In this document: positions 44,725-53,534 of the stretch, in pieces | Layout of the letters: each line of letters starts with the position of its first letter | Numbering within the stretch: the stretch's first letter is position 1 | NCBI GenBank assembly: GCA_028873595.1 | Contig: JAPPOV010000026.1 | Coordinates: 124,001-188,000 of the forward strand | Reading direction: 5' to 3' | Length of the DNA: 64,000 nucleotides | Source: Gemmatimonadota bacterium | GTDB lineage: Bacteria; Gemmatimonadota; Gemmatimonadetes; Longimicrobiales; Gaopeijiaceae | Position numbers and translations under genes: made by a program | Notes under the pieces: model-generated | Told to the model about the DNA's origin: nothing | Databases searched by the model: none | The model's input: the letters and a program-made list of their open reading frames with translations, nothing else

Positions 44725-46041
44725 ATGCCACTCCACCTCTCCGAACCCGAACGACATCTTCTCTCCGGAGCGTCCGGCGAAGCCGCCGCCATGGCGATGC
44801 GTGTCGTCACATCCGCTGCCGAGCTGCTGGGCGCCTCATCGCTGGTCGAGATCTCGTCGGCCCACATCGACGGATGCCTCCACCATGGGGACGGTGGCGT
44901 CGAATTCGCAGAGACTCTGGTGAAGGGTGGAGGCGAGGTGGCTGTTCCGACGACCCTCAATGTCGGTGCCCTGGACCTGCTGCATCCGGACGTCGTGCAA
45001 GCCGACGCCCACAAGACGGACATGGCTCGGCGGCAAATGGAGGCCTATGTAGCGATGGGCGCGCAGCCGACGTTCACGTGTGCTCCGTATCAGGTGGGAC
45101 ATGAGCCGGGCGTCGGTGAGCAGGTGGCGTGGGGAGAGTCGAATGCGATTGCGTTCGTGAATTCGGTCCTGGGCGCCCGAACCGAACGGTATGGCGACTT
45201 CCTGGATGCATGCTGTGCGCTCACGGGTCGGGCTCCGCTGTACGGTCTGCACCTCGCAGAGAATCGAAGGGCCACGGTCGTGGTCGATGCGACCGACGTT
45301 CCGTCGGAGTTGAAGGGACGCGACGTCTTTTTCCCGGTGCTGGGGACCTGGCTCGGGCTCGAGATCGGTCAGGAGATCTCGGTGATCAAGGGGCTCCCGG
45401 AGTCGACGACGCGAGATCAGCTGAAGGCCCTTGGTGCGGCGGCCGCATCGTCGGGTGCAGTGGCCCTTTTCCATGTCGCGGGTGTCACGCCGGAGGCGCC
45501 GACCGTGCCCGCTGCTCTGGGGCTCGGACTGCCCTCGGATCCGGCTGCTTCCAATCAGAGTTGGGGACGCCAGCCGATGTGGCCGACGCCGCGAACGATC
45601 GAACTCGATTCCGGGAGTGTTCGGGCCGCGCTTCAGAGGCTCAGCACGGCTGCGGGCACGGACCGGATCGATGCAGTGGCGCTCGGGAGTCCGCACTTCA
45701 GTGCGGACGAATTCCGTGCCCTTCACCACTGCCTGCGGGGGCGTCAAATGGGTACGCCGTTCTATGTCTGCACGGCACGCGACACGCTGGCTGAAATCGA
45801 TGCGATCGGGATTGCGGATGAGCTGCGGGCGTCGGGTGTCGAGATCGTCGCAGACACGTGTGTCGTGGTGACCCCGATTCTTCCCGCGAAGAACGGCGTG
45901 TTGATGACCAACTCCGGGAAGTTTGCCCACTACGGGCCATCGAACACCGGGTACGACGTGTTATACGGGAGTCTCGAGGACTGCGTCGAGTCGGCGATCA
46001 CCGGTGAGGTTGTGCGCAGCAGCGAGGTTTGGGTCTGGTGA
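44725..46041 (+). CDS. Aconitase X catalytic (large) subunit
   Basis: The 438-residue protein is an aconitase X large subunit: SAHIDGCLHHGDGGVEFAETL at the N-terminus, VPTTLNVGALDLLHPDVV, and an iron-sulfur ligand set that includes the cysteines in FTCAPYQVGHEPGVGEQVAWGES and ADTCVVVTP. Aconitase X enzymes are hydro-lyases; known examples act on cis-3-hydroxy-L-proline or, in archaea, mevalonate 5-phosphate. The small swivel subunit is encoded directly downstream with a GTGA overlap, giving the split form. Without a proline or isoprenoid gene nearby the substrate is open. Confidence 0.87.
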   Translation: MPLHLSEPERHLLSGASGEAAAMAMRVVTSAAELLGASSLVEISSAHIDGCLHHGDGGVEFAETLVKGGGEVAVPTTLNVGALDLLHPDVVQADAHKTDMARRQMEAYVAMGAQPTFTCAPYQVGHEPGVGEQVAWGESNAIAFVNSVLGARTERYGDFLDACCALTGRAPLYGLHLAENRRATVVVDATDVPSELKGRDVFFPVLGTWLGLEIGQEISVIKGLPESTTRDQLKALGAAAASSGAVALFHVAGVTPEAPTVPAALGLGLPSDPAASNQSWGRQPMWPTPRTIELDSGSVRAALQRLSTAAGTDRIDAVALGSPHFSADEFRALHHCLRGRQMGTPFYVCTARDTLAEIDAIGIADELRASGVEIVADTCVVVTPILPAKNGVLMTNSGKFAHYGPSNTGYDVLYGSLEDCVESAITGEVVRSSEVWVW

Positions 46042-46466
46042 GCGACTCGGCGGCGATCCAAGTGAGGGGGCGTCCCTTGATTCCCGGCGAAGGCAGCGGG
46101 CCGCTGCTCCGCCTCACGCACCCGATCAGCTTCTGGGGCGGCGTGGATCCGACATCGGGTCAGATCGTGGACCCGCGGCACCCGGAGTTCAGTTCCTCGA
46201 TTACCGGTACGGTGCTCGCCATTCCCGCAGCCGTGGGATCCAGCTCGTCGAGCGCCATCATGCTCGAACTGCTTCGAGAGGGAACTGCGCCTGCGGCCAT
46301 CTTGATGGGGAAGGCCGACGCGATCCTCGCGCTCGGCGGCGTAGTCGGCGGCGAGCTGGGGTATGCGCCGATCCCGATCATCGAGGTCTCGGCAGCCGAA
46401 CTCGAACGGCTCCCGGACGGAACTCGGGTGGCGGTCCACGCCGACGGCACCGTCACGTCCGAGTAG
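46038..46466 (+). CDS. Aconitase X swivel (small) subunit
   Basis: The 142-residue protein matches the DUF126/aconitase X swivel domain: GRPLIPGEGSGPLLRLTHPISFWGGVDP, DPRHPEF and VGSSSSSAIMLELLREGTAPAAILMG. It completes the active site of the large subunit. GTG at 46038 overlaps the large-subunit stop, which ensures equal synthesis. Confidence 0.87.
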   Translation: MSDSAAIQVRGRPLIPGEGSGPLLRLTHPISFWGGVDPTSGQIVDPRHPEFSSSITGTVLAIPAAVGSSSSSAIMLELLREGTAPAAILMGKADAILALGGVVGGELGYAPIPIIEVSAAELERLPDGTRVAVHADGTVTSE

Positions 46467-46515
46467 TTCTCGACCACTCGATCCTCGGGCTGTCGTGCAG
46501 GGGACGCTTCGCGTT

Positions 46516-47928
46516 TCAGCTCCCCTGAATCGCTGGCGCTTCGCGTTCCCGACGCCCCACTGCGATCGACGCGAGCAGCACGATCAGCAGAGCCCACGAG
46601 TGCACGTTGTGCAGCCCGGCGTCCCAGGGTGAGATCCTTGGAAGCCCTTCGACGCCGGCTGTCATGGAGGCGGCGAGGATCGTCGGGATGAAGAAGGGGA
46701 GGATGAACGGGTAGGTGCAGACCGTCACGTCGAGAATGTTTGCTCGTCGGTAGGGGCCGACGCCGGCGTTCCTGCCGACCTCTTTGGCGAGCGAGCCCAC
46801 GGTGAGGATCGCCACCGCCGAGTGCGTCGTGAGAACCGTCGCGCCGCTGATCGACCCGAAGATCCACCACTCTGCGCCTCGTGCGCTCTCTGCACGCTCT
46901 TCCACCCAGACGATCAGTCGGTCGAGGAGCCCGGATGCGGTCAGGCCTCCGACCAGCCCCATCAGGAGGATCGTGAAGATCGACACGCCGAACGCACGCC
47001 TCATGCCATCCAGGATGATGCCGGTGGCGATGAAGTTGTCAGGGTCGATGGAAAGCAGGTCCGATGTATTGAAGCGGTCGAGTCCGAGCCCGAGCACGAC
47101 GCCGAATCCGATTCCCGCGAAGAGCCCGACGACCAGGTGTGTGCGGCGCAGGAGCAGGATGAGTACGGCAGCTGGAACGACGAGCATCACCAGTCCGGCC
47201 GGATCTCCTTGGCGTGTCAGCGCGCCGTCCGCACCCGCCGCTCCCCCGAAGAGTGCGAATACGCCGATCGCAACCGCGGCTGCGGGAAGGGCGTACTGCA
47301 TGCGAGACCGAACCACTCCACCGAGGTCTGCGTCCTGCGTCGTAGACGACGCGATGGTCGTGTCCGAGATGGGCGAGACGTTGTCACCGAAGGTGGCGCC
47401 GGCAAGGATCGCACCGATCGCGAACGCGGGGTCCGCCCCGAGGGATGCAGCGGCTGGGTAGAGGAGTGGCGCGCACACGAGAATGGTGCCGAGGCTCGTA
47501 CCGGTGGCAGTCGAAAAGACGGCACAGACCAGAAAGATGGCCACCGCGAATCCACCGCCCCGCACCCCGGTCGCCGACGCGGTCCACACCAGGGCATCGA
47601 CCAAGCCGCTATCTCGGAGCACGACCCCCATGACTCCGGCGAGCAGCCATGCGAGGATGAGCAGCATGACGATGCGGTGGCTCATGCCGTCCATCACCGC
47701 TTCGGCGTAGCGGGCGGGATCGCGGGCGAGCAGGACACCGACACCGAGTGCGACGATCAGGATTGGGCCGAAGCCGGTCTCGTCAGGTGCTCCGGAGAGG
47801 CCGAGCCAGGAGACCCCTCCGAGGAAGACCAGGAAGGGTACGAGGGCCCCGAACCAGCCGCCTCGAAATTCGAGCGGCGTGTCGTGATTCGGTGCGGTCG
47901 GGGGCGAAGCAGCGGGCTGGTCGGGCAT
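46516..47928 (-). CDS. NhaC-family sodium/proton antiporter
   Basis: The 470-residue protein has about eleven or twelve membrane segments and the NhaC-type motif GATFGDNVSPISDTTIASS (about residue 178). It would exchange sodium for protons across the inner membrane; family members also move malate/lactate or amino acids. An upstream in-frame start exists, but ATG at 47928 is preferred. It is the second gene of a minus-strand pair with the CDP-alcohol phosphatidyltransferase, 8 bases away. Confidence 0.85.
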   Translation of the reverse strand: MPDQPAASPPTAPNHDTPLEFRGGWFGALVPFLVFLGGVSWLGLSGAPDETGFGPILIVALGVGVLLARDPARYAEAVMDGMSHRIVMLLILAWLLAGVMGVVLRDSGLVDALVWTASATGVRGGGFAVAIFLVCAVFSTATGTSLGTILVCAPLLYPAAASLGADPAFAIGAILAGATFGDNVSPISDTTIASSTTQDADLGGVVRSRMQYALPAAAVAIGVFALFGGAAGADGALTRQGDPAGLVMLVVPAAVLILLLRRTHLVVGLFAGIGFGVVLGLGLDRFNTSDLLSIDPDNFIATGIILDGMRRAFGVSIFTILLMGLVGGLTASGLLDRLIVWVEERAESARGAEWWIFGSISGATVLTTHSAVAILTVGSLAKEVGRNAGVGPYRRANILDVTVCTYPFILPFFIPTILAASMTAGVEGLPRISPWDAGLHNVHSWALLIVLLASIAVGRREREAPAIQGS

Positions 47929-47936
47929 GAAACGAT

Positions 47937-48671
47937 TCAGCTTGTCCGGGGCCGGAGGAGCCACACCGTGTCGATCCCGAACGACCAGGTCAACATCGCA
48001 AGAGCCAGGGCCGCGACTGCAACGGCGACCGGGCCGGGTATGATCGGTCCCAGGGCGACCAGAAGCGCGATCCCTTGGATCACACAGACCAGCTTTCGAC
48101 GGAAGCTCGGAAAGAGCTCCTCACGTAGCGCCGGCAGAACGAAACTTGCAGCGACGAAGAGGTATCGCATGGCCCCGATCAGAAGGACCCATGCGCCGGC
48201 TCGCGCTTCCGTCCATACGAGGCAGGAGAGCACCAGCATCAGAAACGCATCCGTCTCCATGTCGAAGAGTGCCCCGAAGCCTGTGGTGGTGCGGGTCCGG
48301 CGGGCGACCCAACCGTCCACGCCATCCAGCAGCATGATCACGGTGCCCAACCCGACGATCCACCAGCGTCCGGTCGTTCCCAGGGTGTCCGCGTGCATGA
48401 CGAGTCCCGCCAGGGAGAGCGTCCCGATTGTGCGCAGAAGGGTGACGCGATTCGCAGGGCCGAGCCCACGGTGGGGTAAAGGGTCCGGCAGGGTCGCGAG
48501 GATCAGCGCCCCGGTTGCGGCGTACAGTGCGCCCACGGCTACCAGATAGGTAGCCGGGAGGTCGAGGACGCTCCACGTTGCAGCGGCGACGAGGAGCGTT
48601 ACCGCGAGGCCGACGAGCAATTCCGGAATGGCCTGCGCACGAACTCCCCTCAAGAAAGGGGCTGTGGACAT
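47937..48671 (-). CDS. CDP-alcohol phosphatidyltransferase
   Basis: The 244-residue membrane protein carries the complete family motif: D116, D119-G120, A123-R124, G133, D137 and D141, exactly spaced. It would join a CDP-activated lipid to an alcohol (or the reverse polarity, as in inositol or archaetidyl transferases). Six or so hydrophobic segments are present. The ATG at 48671 overlaps the ATG of the opposite-strand dehydrogenase within one CATG. No ribosome site is obvious. Its position beside sugar- and lipid-type genes suggests a specialised lipid. Confidence 0.85.
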   Translation of the reverse strand: MSTAPFLRGVRAQAIPELLVGLAVTLLVAAATWSVLDLPATYLVAVGALYAATGALILATLPDPLPHRGLGPANRVTLLRTIGTLSLAGLVMHADTLGTTGRWWIVGLGTVIMLLDGVDGWVARRTRTTTGFGALFDMETDAFLMLVLSCLVWTEARAGAWVLLIGAMRYLFVAASFVLPALREELFPSFRRKLVCVIQGIALLVALGPIIPGPVAVAVAALALAMLTWSFGIDTVWLLRPRTS

Positions 48672-49659
48672 GTCGGAAGAGAACACTACACGCGAATTCT
48701 GGGTCCAGGAGCCCGGTCGCGGAGAGATCCGTACCGGTCGGCTGGGTGCGGTCGGCGCCGATGAGGTCGTGGTGCGCACCATCTACTCCGGGATCAGCCG
48801 TGGGACGGAGGCCCTCGTATTTCGAGGTGAGGTGCCAGCCTCGCGGTTCGAGTCGATGAGGGCCCCGTTCCAGAGCGGCGACTTTCCTGCACCGGTGAAG
48901 TACGGGTACATCAGCGTAGGTGTCGTCGAGTCCGCCGGTGACGACGTCGTCGACTTTGTGGGCCAGATGGTCTTCTGCCTTTATCCTCATCAGGATCGTT
49001 ATGTAGTACCGGCTTCCGCCGTGACCGCTCTTCCGGAGGGAGTGCCGCCGGGGCGAGCGGTGCTCGCGGCCAACATGGAGACGGCGGTCAATGCGGTGTG
49101 GGACGCACAGGTCTCGGTCGGAGACCGTGTGCTGGTCATCGGTGCAGGTGTGGTCGGGCTCCTGATCGCATGGCTGATCTCCCGGATCCCGTCGACCGAT
49201 GTCATCATCATCGATGTAAACGAAGCTCGCGTGGGAGTCGCGGAGAGACTCGGTCTGCACTTCGCCACTGAGCCGCCCTCGGGTATGGATGCGGATGTGG
49301 TTCTCCATGCGAGCGGAAGCCCGGACGGTCTGAGCACCGCGTTGTCGGCAGCCGGTCCAGAGGGGCGGATCGTCGAGGTCAGCTGGTTCGGCGACCGGCC
49401 GGTGACGTTGCCGCTCGGGGAGAGTTTCCATGACCGGCGGCTCACAATTCGAAGCAGTCAGGTGGGCCGGATTCCACCAGAGCGAGCGCCGCGCTGGGAC
49501 TACGCCCGAAGAATGGTTGTCGCGCTGGAGTTGCTCGAGTCCGCTGCGGTGGATGCACTCATTTCGGACGAGAGCGCATTCGACGACCTCCCCGACGTGA
49601 TGGAACGCCTCGCGCGCTCCGGGGGAGACACGCTCTGCCACCGCATCCGTTACGACTGA
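48670..49659 (+). CDS. MDR-superfamily dehydrogenase lacking the usual zinc cysteine
   Basis: The 329-residue protein has the medium-chain dehydrogenase fold: an N-terminal GroES-like part ([22 protein letters not shown]) and a nucleotide-binding fold ([17 protein letters not shown]). At the position of the catalytic zinc cysteine it has serine (YSGISRGTE), and the structural-zinc cysteines are absent, so it is probably zinc-free. AAAGGGG lies 8 bases before the ATG at 48670. The PTPS-like gene follows after 16 bases, so it likely oxidises or reduces an intermediate of that pathway. Confidence 0.8.
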   Translation: MSEENTTREFWVQEPGRGEIRTGRLGAVGADEVVVRTIYSGISRGTEALVFRGEVPASRFESMRAPFQSGDFPAPVKYGYISVGVVESAGDDVVDFVGQMVFCLYPHQDRYVVPASAVTALPEGVPPGRAVLAANMETAVNAVWDAQVSVGDRVLVIGAGVVGLLIAWLISRIPSTDVIIIDVNEARVGVAERLGLHFATEPPSGMDADVVLHASGSPDGLSTALSAAGPEGRIVEVSWFGDRPVTLPLGESFHDRRLTIRSSQVGRIPPERAPRWDYARRMVVALELLESAAVDALISDESAFDDLPDVMERLARSGGDTLCHRIRYD

Positions 49660-49675
49660 ACCCCAGAGGATCGAC

Positions 49676-50074
49676 ATGTACAAGCTCAACGTTCGTGACC
49701 ACTTCATGATCGCCCACAGCTTCCGGGGTGAAGCCTTCGGGCCGGCTCAGCGTCTTCACGGTGCGACGTACGTCGTCGATGCGACGTTCAAGCGCGCGGA
49801 ACTCGACGAGGATGGTCTGGTCGTCGACATCGCCCTTGCGGGAGAGCAACTGAAGGCGGTCCTCGATGACCTGAACTATCGGAATCTGGACGAGGTAGCG
49901 GCGTTCGAGGGGAAGAACACGACGACCGAATTCCTGGCCCGTGAGATCCAGGAGCGCCTCGTGCGTGCGGTCCACGATGGCAAGCTGGGCCCGAACGCAT
50001 CGGGCTGCAGCGCCATCGAAGTGACCCTGAACGAGTCGCACGTCGCGTGGGCGAGCTACGAAGCGAGCGTGTGA
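49676..50074 (+). CDS. 6-pyruvoyltetrahydropterin synthase/QueD homologue with altered active site
   Basis: The 132-residue protein has the PTPS fold pattern: DHFMIAHSF (His14), RLHGATY (His28), [13 protein letters not shown] and VTLNES. Compared with QueD and PTPS, the second histidine of LHGH is Ala30, the catalytic cysteine before it is replaced (GPAQRLHG), and the LDHHxLN catalytic histidine segment reads LNYRNLDE. Two zinc ligands and the pterin-anchoring glutamate region remain. It is therefore unlikely to do the standard reaction and probably belongs to a distinct subfamily acting on a related substrate. Its stop overlaps the GT4 start. Confidence 0.82.
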   Translation: MYKLNVRDHFMIAHSFRGEAFGPAQRLHGATYVVDATFKRAELDEDGLVVDIALAGEQLKAVLDDLNYRNLDEVAAFEGKNTTTEFLAREIQERLVRAVHDGKLGPNASGCSAIEVTLNESHVAWASYEASV

Positions 50075-51150
50075 CCGCCGCGCCGCCGGCATTCCACCTG
50101 ATCGTTCCGGGGCCGCTCGATCAGCGGACCGGGGGCTACCTCTACGACGCACGCATCGTCTCGGAGTTGGCGGCTCTCGACACGTTGGTGCAGGTGCACT
50201 CGATCCCGGGGCGTTTTCCGGACGCAGACGACCTCGCGCGTTCCGGGCTCGATCGGGCACTCGCCGCGATCGCCGACGGTAGCTCCGTCGTCATCGACGG
50301 CCTGGCATCCGGTGGGCTTCCCGATGTGGTTGCTTCGCACGCAGACCGGCTGGCAATCGTAGCGCTCGTACACCATCCACTTGCCGACGAGACGGGCCAG
50401 ACCTCGGCACAGACCGAGTATTTCTTCGCTTCGGAGCGTGACGCGCTGCGACACGTGCGGGGCGCCATCGTGACCAGTCCATTCACGGCTCGCCGTCTAG
50501 CGGACTTTGACGTACCGGAGGGTCGGATCCACGTGGTCGAGCCCGGAACGGATCCCACCAGCGTCGCCGTGGGTCCACCTGATGGAGACGCGCCTCGCCT
50601 TGTCTGCGTGGCATCCCTCAGTCCGCGAAAAGGTCACGATCTGCTCGTCGAGGCGCTGGCTCGCCTCCGGGCCCTGGAGTGGAGTTGTGTGTGCGCTGGA
50701 AGCACGACGCGGGACGAGGACTTCGCCGGCGAAGTTCTGGCTGAGGTCGAGAGGCTGGGGTTGCGTGACCGGATCCACTTCCCCGGCGAACTCGAGACGG
50801 ACGACATCGAAGAGGTATACCGGACGGCCTCACTGTTCGTGCTCCCCTCTCACTACGAGGGATACGGCATGGCATACGCAGAGGCTCTGGCGCGTGGCAT
50901 TCCTGTCGTCGGGACGACGGGCGGAGCGATCCCCGATACGGTGCCGAGCTATGCCGCGATTCTCATCCCACCCGGGGATGTCGATGCACTGACCGAAGCT
51001 CTCGAGAGCTTGCTCGTGGCCCCCGATCGATGCGAGACGCTCGCCGAGGGGGCGCGCATGCACGCCGAGTCGCTGCCCGGATGGGCGACTCAGGCGGAGC
51101 GGTTCCGGGTGGCAGTCGATGTGCTCACGGCTCGGGGTCCTCGTGTCTGA
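50071..51150 (+). CDS. Family 4 (GT-B) glycosyltransferase
   Basis: The 359-residue GT-B enzyme has an N-terminal acceptor domain ([20 protein letters not shown]) and a C-terminal donor domain with [35 protein letters not shown] (the EX7E motif) and [10 protein letters not shown]. It transfers a nucleotide sugar with retention. GTG at 50071 overlaps the PTPS-like stop as GTGA and its own end overlaps the methyltransferase start, so these genes are translated as a chain. Glycosylation of the pathway product or of a lipid carrier is the likely role. Confidence 0.88.
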   Translation: MTAAPPAFHLIVPGPLDQRTGGYLYDARIVSELAALDTLVQVHSIPGRFPDADDLARSGLDRALAAIADGSSVVIDGLASGGLPDVVASHADRLAIVALVHHPLADETGQTSAQTEYFFASERDALRHVRGAIVTSPFTARRLADFDVPEGRIHVVEPGTDPTSVAVGPPDGDAPRLVCVASLSPRKGHDLLVEALARLRALEWSCVCAGSTTRDEDFAGEVLAEVERLGLRDRIHFPGELETDDIEEVYRTASLFVLPSHYEGYGMAYAEALARGIPVVGTTGGAIPDTVPSYAAILIPPGDVDALTEALESLLVAPDRCETLAEGARMHAESLPGWATQAERFRVAVDVLTARGPRV

Positions 51151-51946
51151 CGAGGTCTTCAGCGCGGACTGGCTGGCGCTCCGGGAAGCAGCGGACCATC
51201 GCTCCCGGGCGCACGAGCTTGCGGACCGACTTGGGCGGACGGGTCAGGCGGCGGGGTGGACGCACGTGCTCGATCTGGGTTCCGGCACGGGGTCCAACCT
51301 GCGTTACCTGGCGCCACGGTGGCCGTGGGTTCGGTCGTGGACGCTTCTCGACCACGACGCGCGGCTCTTGGGCGCGGCCTCAGCGCCCGGCATCGCTGAT
51401 CCGATCCGACTCGTCGGTGACCTGGCTGCCGAAGGGGTCGACGCGATCTCCTCGGCGGATGTCGTTACCGCGTCCGCCCTGCTCGATCTCGTGTCGGAGG
51501 AGTGGATGACCCGGGTGGTTGATGCGTGCGCCGCCCGTGGAGCTGCCGCGCTCTTCACCCTCAGCTACGACGGATCGATCGACTGGCGTGACGAGGATCC
51601 GGACGATGGACTCGTTCGCGAGGCGATGAACGCTCATCAACGCCGGGAGAAAGGGATCGGTCGTGCACTTGGGCCCGATGCGACGGTCGTCGCAGATCGA
51701 CTCTTTCGGGAGGCAGGCTACAAGACGTGTCTCCGGCCGAGTCCGTGGATTCTCAACGGGCTGAAGGATCGTGAACTGACCCTCGCGCTGATGCAGGGCT
51801 GGATCGAGGCGTCGATCGAGTTGCGTCCGACCGATGCCGACCGGCTGCGCGCGTGGCAGTCGCGCCGAGCCGCGACCGTACAGGCCGGAGCCTACGAGGT
51901 GATGGTCGGGCATTGCGACGTGCTCGCCGTGCCGTCAGATCCGTGA
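51143..51946 (+). CDS. Class I SAM-dependent methyltransferase
   Basis: The 267-residue protein has the SAM-binding motif HVLDLGSGTGSNLRYL (about residue 42) followed by an acidic loop, SADVVTASALLDLVSEEW and LFTLSYDG. It lacks membrane segments. The acceptor is unknown. GTG at 51143 lies eight bases inside the GT4 gene and its stop overlaps the flippase start, which points to an enzyme of the same pathway. Confidence 0.82.
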   Translation: MSDEVFSADWLALREAADHRSRAHELADRLGRTGQAAGWTHVLDLGSGTGSNLRYLAPRWPWVRSWTLLDHDARLLGAASAPGIADPIRLVGDLAAEGVDAISSADVVTASALLDLVSEEWMTRVVDACAARGAAALFTLSYDGSIDWRDEDPDDGLVREAMNAHQRREKGIGRALGPDATVVADRLFREAGYKTCLRPSPWILNGLKDRELTLALMQGWIEASIELRPTDADRLRAWQSRRAATVQAGAYEVMVGHCDVLAVPSDP

Positions 51947-52929
51947 CGCGCCGAACCCTCCTGCTGGTCGCACGGGGCGTGACGAGCGTGGCACTGTTCG
52001 GCGCGCTTGGATTCTTCCTTGAGCCTCGAGACGTGATGGCGCGGCTGGTGGAGATGGATCCAGCCTGGGTCTCCATTGCGCTGCTACTCTCGATTGCTCA
52101 GGTCGTCGGCTCTGCCTGGCGATGGCGCTTCACCGCCGGGCGCCTCGGCCTCGAGTTGCCCATGCCTCGAGCCGTCTCGGAGTACTACCTGGCGACCTTC
52201 CTCAATCAGGTGCTTCCCGGCGGAGTCGTGGGTGACGTCTCGCGAGCGTGGCGTCATGCCCGTGAGGCTGACACGCGGGCATCCGTGCAGTCGGTCGCGT
52301 TCGAGCGACTCTCCGGTCTCATTGTGATGAGCGTGGTCGCGGCCGTCTCCGCCTTGCTGCTTCTGGGCGACGTCTCTGCCGGTGCTCGCATGGGGCTCGG
52401 GCTCCTCATTGTGAGTGGCCTCGGGTGGGCCCTTTGGACCGCAGGCCGAGCCCGTGCTCGCCCGGGATCGACTCAGCTCATGCATGACCTGAGGCGTGCG
52501 CTCCTGGACGGCTTGGCGTTTCCCGTACAGCTCTCGAGCTCGGCCGCGGTTGTGGCGAGCTATATCGCGATCTTCGTCATGGCCGGCCGTGCCGTTCAGG
52601 TCGATATGTCCGGATTGATGCTCGCGATGCTCGCCGGACCTGTGCTCATGTCGATGCTCGTGCCGATGACGATCGCGGGGTGGGGCCTGCGCGAGGTCGC
52701 TGCCGCAGCGCTCTGGAGTGCCGCGGGCCTCACGGCCTCCGACGGAGTAGCGGTTTCCGTGTCCTACGGCCTGCTCGTGCTCGTTTCGAGCTTGCCCGGT
52801 GCCGCGATCCTCGGGCTCACGCTCCTTCGGAGCGGAGATCCAGGTCGAAGAGGAGATCCGAACCGAGGAGAACGTGCCGAATCGCAGGCCGACGCGCCTG
52901 CTCCAGACTCTCGATCTGGGGCAGGGTGA
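51943..52929 (+). CDS. UPF0104/lysylphosphatidylglycerol-synthase-type flippase-like membrane protein
   Basis: The 328-residue protein has seven or eight membrane segments and the family motifs YYLATFLNQVLPGGVVGDVSRAWR and FERLSGLIVMSV. This domain is the flippase half of MprF and, alone, is suspected to move lipid-linked molecules. The last 30 residues are a charged, proline-rich tail. GTG at 51943 overlaps the methyltransferase stop. The final 113 bases overlap the RibD-type gene on the opposite strand. Confidence 0.83.
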   Translation: MTRRTLLLVARGVTSVALFGALGFFLEPRDVMARLVEMDPAWVSIALLLSIAQVVGSAWRWRFTAGRLGLELPMPRAVSEYYLATFLNQVLPGGVVGDVSRAWRHAREADTRASVQSVAFERLSGLIVMSVVAAVSALLLLGDVSAGARMGLGLLIVSGLGWALWTAGRARARPGSTQLMHDLRRALLDGLAFPVQLSSSAAVVASYIAIFVMAGRAVQVDMSGLMLAMLAGPVLMSMLVPMTIAGWGLREVAAAALWSAAGLTASDGVAVSVSYGLLVLVSSLPGAAILGLTLLRSGDPGRRGDPNRGERAESQADAPAPDSRSGAG

Positions 52930-53533
52930 TCCCCGGTCGTCCCGACCCGATGAGGAGCGAGGCGACAGAGACGTGCAGTCGATCCAGAAGATCCGCTTCC
53001 AGGAAGCTGGAGACCGTTCGACCTCCGCCCTCGATCAGCACGCGACGGAGCCCGCGAGCGTCGAGTTCCGCGAGCACGTCAGCCGGATCGAACGTGTTCG
53101 CCGGTGCAGGCAGAACGACGATCTGGACATGTTCAGCGGCGTGCGGGTCTCTGGCTTTACCTTCGGAATCCAGACGATTCGCTGCCTCGCTCTGTATCCA
53201 GAGGGTCGATGCGGCACCGTCCGTGAAAATCGCGCGAGCAGGATCGAGCCGTCCGCGGGGATCCAAGGCGACTCGGACCGGGTTTGGTCCTTCGACGTGG
53301 CGCACGGTCAAGCGCGGGTCGTCGGCTTCGACGGTGCCCGCACCGACGACGACCGCGTCTACTAGTGCACGGAGTCGATGCAGGCGCTCGATGTCTTCAG
53401 GGCCGTTGATGTAGTGCGAATGGCCCGACACCGTCGCGATTCGGCCGTCGAGGCTCTGACCGAGTTGGCCGATGACGAATCGATCGAGTCGTTCGAGCGG
53501 GGCGAAGAGGTCGTCCAGATCGGTCAGGATCAC
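52817..53533 (-). CDS. RibD-type reductase (dihydrofolate-reductase fold)
   Basis: The 238-residue protein matches the reductase domain of RibD/ArfC: FVIGQLGQSLDGRIATVSGHSHYINGPED, LRALVDAVVVGAGTVEADDPRLTVR and VLIEGGGRTVSSFLEADLLDRL. It lacks the zinc deaminase domain of full RibD. Such enzymes reduce the ribosyl side chain of the GTP-derived pyrimidine with NADPH. GTG at 53533 follows the creatininase stop by one base. No other riboflavin gene is near, so a dedicated pathway is likelier than housekeeping riboflavin synthesis. Confidence 0.85.
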   Translation of the reverse strand: MILTDLDDLFAPLERLDRFVIGQLGQSLDGRIATVSGHSHYINGPEDIERLHRLRALVDAVVVGAGTVEADDPRLTVRHVEGPNPVRVALDPRGRLDPARAIFTDGAASTLWIQSEAANRLDSEGKARDPHAAEHVQIVVLPAPANTFDPADVLAELDARGLRRVLIEGGGRTVSSFLEADLLDRLHVSVASLLIGSGRPGITLPQIESLEQARRPAIRHVLLGSDLLFDLDLRSEGA

Positions 53534-53534
53534 G

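Noticed and set aside
46822-48549. 575-codon plus-strand frame opposite nhaC and the phosphatidyltransferase gene
   Set aside because: Composition is charged and histidine/arginine-rich, typical of antisense frames; the minus-strand genes have complete motifs.
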